Shown one piece after another: positions 7,507 through 14,842 of a stretch of 14,920 nt of DNA. This DNA comes from Brachionus rotundiformis (lineage: Eukaryota; Rotifera; Eurotatoria; Ploima; Brachionidae). The stretch lies in assembly GCA_016802295.1 (NCBI GenBank), contig JAESIW010000207.1, positions 1 to 14,920 of the forward strand, written 5' to 3'. The notes beneath the pieces are model-generated. The model searched no databases and was not told the origin of the DNA. It saw nothing but the letters and a program-made list of their open reading frames with translations. Both the position numbers and the translations under genes were made by a program. Every line of letters begins with the position of its first letter. The stretch's first letter is position 1.

Positions 7507-7941
7507 TTTAGGGAAATTCAAGTTATTTCTCATTTAAAAATTTTTTAAAAAATTTAATTTTAAAAATTCTAAGAGCTTTTTACTACTCCTGGAAAAATAG
7601 AAAACAAACCTAAACACTTGTAAATATTTTATTTGATTTCATAAAAATCAATTTACCAAGTCCTTGCTTGACAATACAATTACAAATAAAATAAAGAAAT
7701 AATAAAAAAAAATAAAATTATAAAATAAAAATTAAATATAATTTTTTTTGTTGGCATCATATCAAACAACAACAAATTTTGTCCATTTTTCAAAATCCAT
7801 CTTTACATGTAATTTCAAAAACAAATTTGTTATTGTTTAGATTCGAATTCTGAAAAATAATTCTTTCATTGAAGTATATACTGTTTGTCAATAAGCAGCC
7901 GACTGAAAGTTCATCATGATGTATTTAAACTTTTTCCATAA
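7507..7941. other. AT-rich stretch, no gene seen
   Basis: Low-complexity AT-rich DNA, with a long A-rich run near 7680-7740. No feature can be supported. Confidence 0.6.
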
Positions 7942-8196
7942 ATTACAACATTGAGAGATCCATATAGACTGTTTACATCGCTATTTTTGTTCAAATGGCC
8001 AATGATTCGAGTGACTTTGGTACAAGAGACTATAATGGAAAAAGTTCCTGATAGTAATCAATTTCATCAGGGCATAATTTCATTATTCGTGGAAGAACAT
8101 ATACGTAAGTATAAGATTTCTGATCTGAATCAAATATTGGTTTCCACCATTCTAAAGCCCAATGGTCCAAATTATCAATTCATGCTACAACTATAA
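7942..8196. pseudogene. Short coding-like block, strand uncertain
   Basis: The plus strand is open for about 85 codons (7942-8196) with no ATG at its 5' end. The minus strand over 8045-8190 reads about 49 codons with a coding-like composition: WALEWWKPIFDSD, then SYTYVYVLPRIMKLCPDE and a stop at ~8043. The Trp/Pro/Cys-rich minus reading looks more like a real protein and lies downstream of the RNF213 remnant on the same strand. I do not recognise either peptide. It may be part of the same decayed gene or an unrelated fragment. Confidence 0.35.
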
Positions 8197-8551
8197 TAAT
8201 TAATTTGATTTTGGTTCAAAAGCATGATTAATACAAGTTTTAGCCTCAGGAATATGATATTAATTTTTTGAACTAAATCTTCTAGTTTCTTTTTTAAATT
8301 AAAAAAATTTACTTTTTTTACTAATTTTACTTCTTGTAATAGTATTTGTAATTATTCATAGCAATATTTTTAATTATATCAAGCAATTTATTAAACCAGA
8401 GATTATCTGGTCTAAAAAAATGTTCCATTGATGAATCATCTACATTAAAAATTTTCATTAGCTTTAACAAACAAAAATTTACTGTTCTCGATACTGCAAT
8501 CGAGTAGCCAACATCAATTAGATCACTTGAAGCTTCTAAAGTATCTAGAGT

Positions 8552-8938
8552 TCATAAAAAAAACCCTGCCATGTTCAAAGATCTAATATTCTCAGCTTGG
8601 TTGCACATATTTTGAATGCAGTAGCCTTTCATTGTTTTGTCATTGATAGCATCGTATATCAAAGAATTGTTATTTACCAGCGTATGTTGTTCACCACCAA
8701 AAGCTTCACCACATGTTTTACATTTGTCCATTATCCAAGGCCGACAACAGTCTCTAATCACGTAGATGTGACCATTAGAACATAAGTAGAACCTATTTGT
8801 AGCACTCAGAGTTTGAAGGGCTATTTTTATGTCAAACAAGTTTTCTTGCGGCATAGTTGGAAGGTACAAATCTTGAATTAACTCTGGCTGAGTAATAATT
8901 TTTTTCAAAGGCTCAATTAAAGTTGATTTGGAAAACAA
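8552..8938 (-). pseudogene. RZ-type zinc finger block of RNF213-like remnant
   Basis: An open stretch of 128 codons. Residues 26-34 (LPTMPQENL) lead into the finger: C53-x3-H57 in CSNGH, then C73-x2-C76 in CKTC, and GGEQH with H85. This is the C-x3-H...C-x2-C pattern of the RZ finger, which in RNF213 is needed for its ligase activity, including on lipid substrates. The usual ECG after the first pair reads DCC here. Further codons after its stop (8551 to ~8330, for example RPDNLWFNKLLDI) continue the protein in another frame. Confidence 0.85.
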
Positions 8939-9132
8939 AATAGAATAAATACAAGTTGGACTAAAATCATTGTTGTATAAATATCACGCCAATTTTCTTC
9001 ATTTACTTTGAATATTTGAATTATAAGTGATCTATGCATGAAACTTAGCTCGAATGAATTGTCAATTTTCTTGCTTGTCAAAACTTCTAAAATACATTTA
9101 ATACAATCATTTTCTGGTTTTCTTCCAAACAA
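8917..9132 (-). pseudogene. RNF213-like remnant, segment before RZ finger
   Basis: 71 codons with SFELSFMHRSLIIQIFKVN, resembling the helical segment of RNF213 that precedes the RZ block. It overlaps the RZ frame by ~20 bases in a different phase, so a frameshift or unspliced junction separates them. Confidence 0.6.
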
Positions 9133-9177
9133 ATTATCTAAGCATAAATTGTCTATTATGTCCAGATAAAATGAGCT

Positions 9178-9651
9178 TTAATAATCTTTTAAAGATAAAT
9201 GTGGTAGTTGACTGCTAAATATTGTATCACAATGAATAATAAACTTATGTATAAGATTAATACTCTCTATACTTTTAAAATCAACATTTTCTCTAAAATA
9301 TTTTGAATTAAAATCATATGATAATTGATTGAATATTTCTAGTGAATATTTAAAAAGATTGGGATTTTGATCTTTAAGCTGTTCAAAGTCACGTTTTCTT
9401 ATCATATCTATAAAGTACTTTAGTGCACACTTAGCTTGATATTGTTGATAAATTTTATTATTTATTTTAATGGCTAATAATTGACCGGCAAGTTGTGTTA
9501 GTTCATAAATTTTATCTAAATGGTCCATCTCAATACGTAAATCATTATTAAATTTTGAAAAACTTAACTTACAAGCTTTTATTTCTAAATCACTTAAATT
9601 TTTAATATGGTACTCGATTCCAGGCTGTAAATTGACTAATTTACAGAACAT
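9178..9651 (-). pseudogene. RNF213-like remnant, helical segment
   Basis: The longest open stretch downstream of the ATPase-proximal part: 157 helix-rich codons (LTQLAGQLLAIKIN, FEQLKDQNPNLFKY). The assignment rests on position and orientation between stronger RNF213 blocks. No zinc ligands of a RING are present; I see no CxxC pair. Confidence 0.5.
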
Positions 9652-9665
9652 ATTTTAATGTCAGG

Positions 9666-9881
9666 TCATTTAATAGTTGGTACAGAGGATTGAGGGAAAA
9701 AAATCTTGCTATCATTTGTATTTGGACTTGTGGTGTAGAACAGGTTAAATTTGAGTGCAATAAGTAATTTTTTTTTGACAAAATCTAAATGACAATCAAA
9801 TATATATTGTTCGCCAGTTTCCTCACATCTCATGTCCGAATAGTGAATTTTCAACAATGCCTCATTTTCAAATTTATGCAA
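9666..9881 (-). pseudogene. RNF213-like remnant, short segment
   Basis: 71 codons between two better-supported segments on the same strand, including DMRCEETGEQYIFDCHLDF. I cannot align this piece to a named domain; membership is inferred from position. Confidence 0.35.
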
Positions 9882-10289
9882 CTATAGATTAGACCTCGAG
9901 TTTTGATTGTTCGATGAGTCTAATAGTACATCCAACTTTGAGTATACGTCAATTTTACTTAGAACAAATGCCAATAATCTATTTAACAAATAAGTCTCGC
10001 ATAAACGTCTAAAAGTTAAATTTTCTGTAATATTGTGGCAAATATTACCCAGCAAAGAAGATATATTATTTACCATGAAATTTTTTTCTTTATCATTTTG
10101 TAAATTGATCAAACGCTTGGTGATAATTTGAACAAATTCTTTGTTATCACAAAGGCTATTGAATATATCGATTCTGGCAATGGTACGAGTAAGATTAGTG
10201 TCTCTGATTAGTGAACATGCTTTGTGAGAGAGTTTTTTAAATAGAGAAGAAATGGAAAATTTAGTTGAACCATCTATTTCAATTATTTA
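9882..10289 (-). pseudogene. RNF213-like remnant, middle helical region
   Basis: The frame is open from ~10289 (no ATG) to TAG 9882-9884, 135 codons, about 59 more than from its first ATG. It includes DTNLTRTIARIDIFNSLCD, ISSLLGNICHN and TFRRLCETYLLNRLLAFVL, in keeping with the leucine-rich helical stretch that follows the AAA+ part in RNF213 proteins. Confidence 0.6.
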
Positions 10290-10622
10290 ATCATCATTTT
10301 CCAAGCCTTGGTGTAATATTTCGCTTTAACTCAACTAATTGAGCAAATCAAGATCTGGCAAATAATCAGCAGGTTCTTCTATTTCATCTAAATGATAGCA
10401 AGATCAACAATGCTGAAAAGTAGCAAAATTATTGTTTTCTTTTTGCATTTAACCATTAGAACCACATGCATATTTTTATCAGATTTTACTATATAATGTA
10501 TACTATATAATATACTATATAATATAATAATGTAGAATGTAGAATTGGTTCAATTTTGTGACAAATTGATGTTGAGTATCAAACGATTGTATCAAGCAAA
10601 CTTCAACAAATTTAACATTTAA
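10290..10622 (-). pseudogene. RNF213-like remnant, most decayed part
   Basis: Immediately after the TGA at 10623-10625, the same frame continues with FVEVCLIQSFDTQHQFVTKL, matching the family's segment after the QVTT-type motif. It runs into a TA-rich microsatellite at ~10540. Beyond it, near 10470, HVVLMVK resembles the start of the family's HVVFIIQLP motif, then stops follow. The sequence between these motifs has largely been lost or replaced by the microsatellite. Confidence 0.5.
10488..10543. repeat. TACTATATAA microsatellite
   Basis: Short imperfect repeats of TACTATATAA/TATAATA ending in TGTAGAATGTAGAA, within the RNF213-like remnant. Confidence 0.8.
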
Positions 10623-11123
10623 TCATAGATTTAGATTAATTATAGTTGATTTGCAGAATGATGATATTTGAACAAGACTTGAATGACCATTTGTTTTTGC
10701 CAAGTGATAGCTCAACATTTCTTTTAGACAATAATGTTTTTGAATATTTAAATAGTTTTGTTTTAAATTTTCATCTTTTTGGCAAATTACAGACTCTGGA
10801 GTGGCACATTGAAGAATGGTTTCGTATGCTTTTGGCATTAATTCCTCTTCATTCAAACCTTGACTACTCAAATTTAATACAATACTGGCTACAGCATCAG
10901 AGTGTAAACCGACTATACTCAGTTTATGGCCTTGAATCCATTTTTTTATTTTTTCTACAATTTCTTTTTGGCTATTTGTTAAAATTGTATCTGCATTTAT
11001 AAAATGTTTTTCTAAGCGATTTATTAATGGTATTGGAAACCTCTTGGAATCGTATACAGCCTCTCGTTTAGCAAAGATAATCAAACGAAAATGTTCATGT
11101 ACTAAACACTTAATCCGTACCAA
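10623..11123 (-). pseudogene. RNF213-like remnant, AAA+-proximal block
   Basis: The best-preserved part: 166 codons with VHEHFRLIIFAKREAVYD, FPIPLINRLEKHFI, GLHSDAVASIVLNLSSQGL, CATPESVI and GHSSLVQISSF. These are characteristic RNF213 motifs; FPIPLINRLEKH alone is close to diagnostic. Upstream, the DALNQ...YVDLGLGT sequence is in a different frame and one codon phase off, so a single-base deletion separates them at ~11115-11125. The block is closed by TGA, after which homology continues in the same frame. Confidence 0.88.
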
Positions 11124-11518
11124 GTCCCAAGTCTACATATTTTTGTGCAGCAAATTCATAATACTATTGATTTAGCGCGTCGTAAAGACTCTCGTACAAA
11201 TTGTTGGGTTACTGAAAATAACAGTTGGACACTGTCAATCACTGAGCTGTTATCTGTAAGGAACAGTAAATATCTTGATTTTGATTCAAGATATTCTTCT
11301 CTTAGGGAAGATTCAACAAGAGACAATGAATTACAACTAGGATCATTCGAAGAACTTTAGTTCGCTAATAATTAATACAAATAGGCTTTAAATGGTGCAA
11401 CAAAATCGATTTCCAGACCACTAAAGTTTCTTCTTATGGCATGTTCAAGTTTTGGCCAAGTTTGTACTTTGTCTTTTGAGCAAAAATAAAAAATCATTTT
11501 AATTAAAGAATAAGTTAT
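11115..11518 (-). pseudogene. RNF213-like remnant, 5'-most pieces
   Basis: Three pieces in different frames. 11518-11372 has MIFYFCSKDKVQTWPKLEH and RRNFSGLEIDFVAPFKAY up to a stop. ~11352-11225 has SLREEYLESKSRYLLFLTD. 11205-11115 has NLYESLYDALNQ, stop, then AAQKYVDLGLGT. The family's FGS-F-P segment between the last two is absent. The overlapping plus-strand open frame here (11145-11360) is a shadow. Homology stops at ~11518 beside the GC-rich island. Confidence 0.7.
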
Positions 11519-11524
11519 TCAGTA

Positions 11525-11604
11525 ACCAGAGTTCAAGACGAGCGTGACGCAGCTCGGCTAGCCATCGGAACGTGTAGTACGGCGCCGAGTCGAGTAGGTC
11601 GCTC
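11525..11604 (-). ncRNA. GC-rich island, possible tRNA-derived SINE piece
   Basis: About 80 bases of roughly 60% G+C in DNA that is otherwise about 25%. On the minus strand it contains TAGCCGAGCTG (11560-11550), a full match to the polymerase III A-box pattern TRGYNNARNNG. This is followed by CGCTCGTCTTGAACTC, which has the feel of a tRNA anticodon arm. A B-box is not clear, though GGTTACTGAAT at 11531-11521 could be a worn one. It does not fold as a clean tRNA. A worn tRNA-like or SINE fragment is the best reading; any other recent GC-rich insert would also fit. Confidence 0.35.
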
Positions 11605-11945
11605 AATTTTTCAATAAACAGTTGTACAAAATAATTGTACAAAAGAAAATATCAAAATTTCAAATTGTACGATTTTTTACAATCTTTGCAAAAAAACGTA
11701 TCTTCTTATGTAACTAAAAGACAAAAAATAAAACACCATTAGAAATGAATTTAATTATCAATTTTATTTATATATAAAATATAAACAAAAAAATTTTTTT
11801 CTATTTAAAAAAGTGCAATTAAGTTTGTTGCAGTTTGTTGCAACTTCGTTTTTTAAAATTTTTTTATACTTTAGGTTTTAAAAATAAAAGATGCAAATAC
11901 TTTTTTCAAATTGTTCAATTTGTACTAAATTTCACAAAACCCAGC
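11605..11945. other. AT-rich stretch, no gene seen
   Basis: Noncoding AT-rich DNA. It holds short local repeats, such as two TTGTACAAAA copies near 11630-11665 and TTGTTGCAGTTTGTTGCAA near 11825-11845, but no larger structure. Confidence 0.55.
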
Positions 11946-12181
11946 AATAATGAAGTTAAATCGTCGAATAATCATAAATATCACTTTTTTGATTGAATTA
12001 AATTAAAGATGCATCCATCGAACAATTATTGCACTTTTTTGCATACATTTTATTAATTAGCATCTTTTTAAACATTATGTCACAAAAAAGATAATTCCTT
12101 ATTGTAAAATTCATTTATTCATTTTTTCTTACTACAAATGTATATGTTAGATTTAGGGTCATTTTTCTGTACAAAATGAGT
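11946..12181 (+). repeat. Dispersed piece of the 458 bp unit
   Basis: It matches the second half of units 3 and 4 (from the KLKRRIIKNI part of the small ORF onward: GATGCATCCATCGAAC, AACATTATGTCAC, AATTCCTTA) and crosses the unit boundary into the next unit start (CTACAAATGTATATG). It ends at AAATGAGTA. Crossing the boundary shows it derives from a tandem arrangement. Confidence 0.9.
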
Positions 12182-12183
12182 AA

Positions 12184-12427
12184 GATACATGACCAATCAA
12201 TTTGACAAGTGAAAAAATCTTACAATTAAGAAAAAAAATGACAAATATCAGGTGTTATTCCTTTCCGGATTTATTTCTAAATTTTCAAATTTACTAATTA
12301 AGTTTCGGTATAAAAAAATAAATTAACAAATTTCCATTAAATCATTAAAAAAATTTATATTTCCTATTTTGTTGTAAACAAAAATGCGATTGCTACCAGG
12401 TGTCAAATAATATGGACACCCGCGAGA
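12184..12427 (-). repeat. Duplicated block, copy 2, 3' part
   Basis: Second copy of 6924-7150, same orientation, roughly 85-90% identical by eye. It starts within 3 bases of the end of the dispersed 458 bp-unit piece. Similarity breaks sharply after GACACCCGCGAGA. Confidence 0.9.
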
Positions 12428-13174
12428 ACCAAGAAATATTGCTCTTCTTTTAGCAATACCAGGCTTATTCACCGATAAATGAATCATTGTCTTGTTAATT
12501 CTAATAAGAAAATTGAGATCAAAAAGTCTGGCTTAACTTGATTAAAAAAAAACCATTATTGATTTAAATAAATTAAATCTCTCGGAAAATTGTTAAAAAC
12601 TAAAAAAAGGGAATGAATTTTACATTTAAAAAGAATTTTAAAAAAACAAACTTTTTTTATCCTGACTAAGATCTTTAATGCCATTCTAATCAAAAAATTA
12701 ATCTTTAATTTCACCAAAAGCCATTTCGATCATTTAAATTACAAATATTTGAATTCAAAAAAGAAGCGTTTCCGATTAATTCAAAATTTTCAGCAGTTAT
12801 AGGGCAGGTTTTTATAACTAGCATTAAAAACTTTTAAAGATTAAAATTAGTATTAAATAAAAATTTGGAATGTCTTTTTTTAAGAAGGATCCTTATTTCC
12901 TAAGCCTCCACAATTTTCATTAAAACAAGATGTTTCTTTTGAATTATTTGAATTTCACTAAATTCAAATTATTTTATTATATTTCTTTAAATTTAATGTT
13001 AAGTTTTACTCGTTGGCTTTAGAGCTTGATTGAGCTATAATCTTTTCAGCTTTAAATATAAAAATATACATTTTTAAAGTTATTAAATCGAAGTCAAACT
13101 AATTTTTTCTAATTCACCTTTAATCAGATTAGCATTCTTTCTTTTTTCTTCTTATTCATCCTCTCTCTTTTATA
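12428..13174. other. Unrelated DNA splitting copy 2 of the duplicated block
   Basis: It is absent from copy 1, where only ~42 bases separate the flanking matches, and those 42 resemble 13175-13212. No terminal inverted repeats, target duplication or open frame is seen, and no GT...AG pair fits the junctions on the minus strand. It may be a decayed insertion, or old sequence lost from copy 1. Confidence 0.5.
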
Positions 13175-13500
13175 TTTTTACAAATTTAATTTAAAGATTA
13201 TTTATTATGTTTTATTTTTGATAAATTGGACACGAAAAAATAGTAGAATGAGACTTATATTTTTAATTAATTTTGTCTATTCCTTTGCATTTTTTTTTCA
13301 AACAAACATTTTCGTCTTGAACTTGATTTTCTTAGTTCATTTTCAAGCTCAATGTTTTTTGCTTCAATCATTAAAATCTGGGTTTCATTTTCTTTTTTTA
13401 TCTCATTAATTTTTTTTCCCTTTTTTTCGATATAATTAGTTTTTATTAAATTTTTTTAAGGAATACTTATCATTTAACGTTTGTTTTAAATTTGTGATAC
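13175..13500 (-). repeat. Duplicated block, copy 2, 5' part
   Basis: It matches 7150-7405 with a ~70-base extra segment at ~13370-13450. It contains the GATAAATTGGACACGAAAAAATAG and TTTTCAAGCTCAATG stretches shared with copy 1. Confidence 0.85.
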
Positions 13501-13736
13501 AAATCTTCTTCTAATTTTTCATCTCTTTCCATTAGGTATTTGATCTCATCAGATTTCCCTCTTCTACTTTTTATTTTTTTGAGAAAAAAATTTTAAAAAT
13601 TTACATCCAGTCAATTAAATATTTACCTCAATTTTGAGCAAAAAGCTTTGTCGAAAAAGATTATCCCTTATTTGATCGTTTATTTTTACATTTAACTTAT
13701 CTTTTTCATCATCTTACTGACCAATCACCTCATATA

Positions 13737-13746
13737 ATTTCAAAAC
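13737..13746. other. 10 bp target duplication, left (MULE 2)
   Basis: ATTTCAAAAC, repeated exactly at 14592-14601. The bases just outside and inside differ between the two copies, so the repeat is exactly 10 bp. Confidence 0.88.
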
Positions 13747-13885
13747 GGGTATATTTTTTGTCAGTAGATAATTAATTTTTTTAGTAGATATTTTTTTTAA
13801 TAAAAATTAGATAAAATCAATAAGAAGTAGATAATAGTTTTTAATAGTAGATATTTATTTTTTCAAACATAGATAATTAAAAAAA
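13747..13885 (+). repeat. MULE 2 left subterminal array
   Basis: Terminal inverted repeat and a run of AGTAGATAA, GTAGATAT, TTAGATAA, GTAGATAA, GTAGATAT and ATAGATAA motifs. These are likely transposase binding sites; that role is inferred. Confidence 0.8.
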
Positions 13886-13943
13886 AACATAAGAAAAACA
13901 AAAAGAAAAATACCTTGTATAATACAAACAAAGTAATTGACAC

Positions 13944-14269
13944 TTAGTTTCTTAACCTTTTTGACGGCTGCTCACTTTCATTATTAGATTTTTTTGGTCT
14001 TCCACAATTACGTTTCTCAGAAATTTGAATATTGTTTTCGACTTGATCTTGGACTGCTGAATTTGAAGTCAAAACAAGTTGATTTTGATGAGAGACATTT
14101 TTAGAAATTCGGCAAGGTGAGCATAAGTTGCATATTCGTCGTAAACAGTGTTAGTTCCGCGCTTAGTTTGAATTTCTTCTATGTCTTCAGCATCATTATC
14201 AGTATTATCAAGTTGATTTTCCTGATTATTAACTGATAAGAGTACAGAAGTTGAGGAAGCTTCAGACAT
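13944..14269 (-). pseudogene. MULE 2 internal gene: N-terminus joined to AT-hook tail
   Basis: The frame starts at an ATG (14269). Residues 1-35 are Ser/Asn-rich and acidic (NTDNDAEDIEEIQ); residues 36-49 (KRGTNTVYDEYATY) look like the lead-in to the zinc-finger region of MULE-type transposases. At about residue 57 the frame breaks. In the next frame the sequence runs through a polar linker to an AT-hook (CGRPKKS) and a basic end (PSKRLRN) with TAA at 13944-13946. The whole catalytic domain and any SWIM finger are absent. Its structure parallels MULE 1: both ends of the protein kept, middle lost. Confidence 0.6.
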
Positions 14270-14423
14270 TTTTTGTTTTATTTTTTTTTTGAAGTATAAT
14301 TCATTGAATAGTATATCAAATATGTTTAGCTTAATATATTACGCAATTAAGAAATTAATTTAATTAAAACTGGTAATTTTTTGAAGTGTAAGTGTCAAAA
14401 AACAAAAAATTAGCACTTTTATG

Positions 14424-14591
14424 ATAAATATCTACTTCAGAAAACAATTATCTAGATTTGAATAAAAATATCTTTTGAATACTATTTTTATCTAATTAAA
14501 AAAATTATTTATCTACTTTTTATTTTATCTACTTTTTTAAATAAAATTATCTACTAAAAAAAACATTTATCTACTAACGAAATACTAGGCC
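14424..14591 (-). repeat. MULE 2 right subterminal array
   Basis: Mirror of the left array: repeated TTATCTAC-type motifs (for example 14567-14575), ending in a terminal repeat that reads GGCCTAG from the outside. Confidence 0.8.
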
Positions 14592-14601
14592 ATTTCAAAA
14601 C
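14592..14601. other. 10 bp target duplication, right (MULE 2)
   Basis: ATTTCAAAAC, identical to 13737-13746. Confidence 0.88.
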
Positions 14602-14734
14602 ACGTTAAATAATTTTTATCTACAAATTTAATAAAAACTACAACAAATATAATAAACGATGAATAAAAACAATAAAAAAAGATATAAAATATTAATTATT
14701 ATTGAATATTAATATTGAATATTAATTATTTTAT

Positions 14735-14842
14735 TTATTTCATAACAAATACCGTAAACGCTTGCAGACTACTCCAGGGCTTAACCTCATTTTCCGGATT
14801 TATTCCACTGGAATAGTTCCCATCGACACCATGTAAAAACAT
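14735..14842 (-). CDS. Short coding-like block (35 aa), possible terminal exon
   Basis: On the minus strand the frame opens with MFLHGVDGNYSSGINPEN, continues VKPWSSLQAFTVF and ends at TAA 14735-14737, followed within a few bases by AATAAA. Its base composition is clearly richer in G+C (14757-14835) than the surroundings. No splice acceptor is clear, and the ATG may not be the real start. It could be the 3' end of a gene entering from the right edge, or an old fragment. Product not recognised. Confidence 0.3.
   Translation of the reverse strand: MFLHGVDGNYSSGINPENEVKPWSSLQAFTVFVMK

Larger units (their letters stand above)
8330..11518 (-). pseudogene. RNF213 (mysterin)-like gene remnant
   Basis: RNF213 is a giant AAA+ ATPase and E3 ubiquitin ligase. 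Read from 11518 leftwards, pieces appear in the family's order: WPKLEHAIRRNFSG; SRYLLFLTDNSSV; NLYESLYDALNQ then YVDLGLGT; VHEHFRLI and FPIPLINRLEKH; LVQISSF; a middle helical region; then an RZ-type zinc finger. They are broken by a stop after DALNQ, a frameshift near 11115-11125, TGA at 10623-10625 with homology continuing in frame, further breaks at ~10390, 9882, 9666 and 8551, and an apparent loss of ~40 residues near 11210. The RING expected between the middle region and the RZ finger is not visible. About 3.2 kb is present, a minor part of a gene usually of several thousand codons. Some gaps could be introns. The decay call is firm; the exact number of lesions is not. Confidence 0.85.
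12323..13738 (-). pseudogene. Coiled-coil protein gene, copy 2, interrupted
   Basis: From right to left: a charged stretch (DDEKDKLNVKINDQIRDN, ~13705-13650), a possible 55-60 bp intron (GTAAAT...AAAAAG, ~13570-13630), SDEIKYLMERDEKLEEDLYH, a break, MIEAKNIELENELRKS (~13370-13325), a frameshift and stop, SHSTIFSCPIYQK (~13255-13215), then ~750 bases of unrelated DNA, and the tail YYLTPGSNRIFVYNKIGN ending at 12323. The same parts form an unbroken frame at 7058-7440. This copy shows more upstream coding sequence than copy 1, cut off at the right by Mutator-like element 2. The family is not recognised. Confidence 0.65.
13747..14591 (-). mobile_element. Mutator-like element 2, 845 bp, non-autonomous
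   Basis: The element is flanked by exact 10 bp duplications. Both ends begin GG when read inwards, and both reach AGTAGATAA exactly 16 bases in (13763 on the left, 14575 on the right). About 17 of the first 25 bases match between the ends. Each end carries a cluster of GTAGATAA-like motifs in mirrored orientation: about six on the left (13763-13880), about eight on the right (14424-14575). The interior holds the start and the AT-hook end of a transposase-like gene. Placing it with Mutator elements rests on duplication length and the AT-hook tail; it shares no obvious terminal sequence with element 1. Confidence 0.82.

Noticed and set aside
8597..8785. Plus-strand frame over the RZ finger
   Set aside because: Antisense shadow of the zinc-finger block.
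10646..11002. Plus-strand open frame of 118 codons
   Set aside because: It is the antisense of the RNF213-like block at 10623-11123, which carries clear family motifs on the minus strand.
11145..11360. Plus-strand frame of 71 codons
   Set aside because: The minus strand here holds RNF213-like pieces such as NLYESLYDALNQ, so this is a shadow.
8330..11518. Functional RNF213-like gene with introns
   Set aside because: TGA at 10623 and a stop after DALNQ sit inside continuous homology in the same frame, and a one-base frameshift lies within a conserved segment; introns cannot explain these.
11525..11604. Intact tRNA gene
   Set aside because: Only the A-box is good; the D stem pairs partly, no clear B-box, and no full cloverleaf forms.
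11525..11604. Hammerhead ribozyme
   Set aside because: The conserved CUGAUGA and GAAA core strings are absent.
12428..13174. Intron of the coiled-coil gene
   Set aside because: On the minus strand the junctions lack GT and AG.
13218..13409. Plus-strand Phe/Leu-rich frame, membrane-like
   Set aside because: Antisense of the A-rich coiled-coil gene copy 2; hydrophobicity is a by-product of T-rich DNA.
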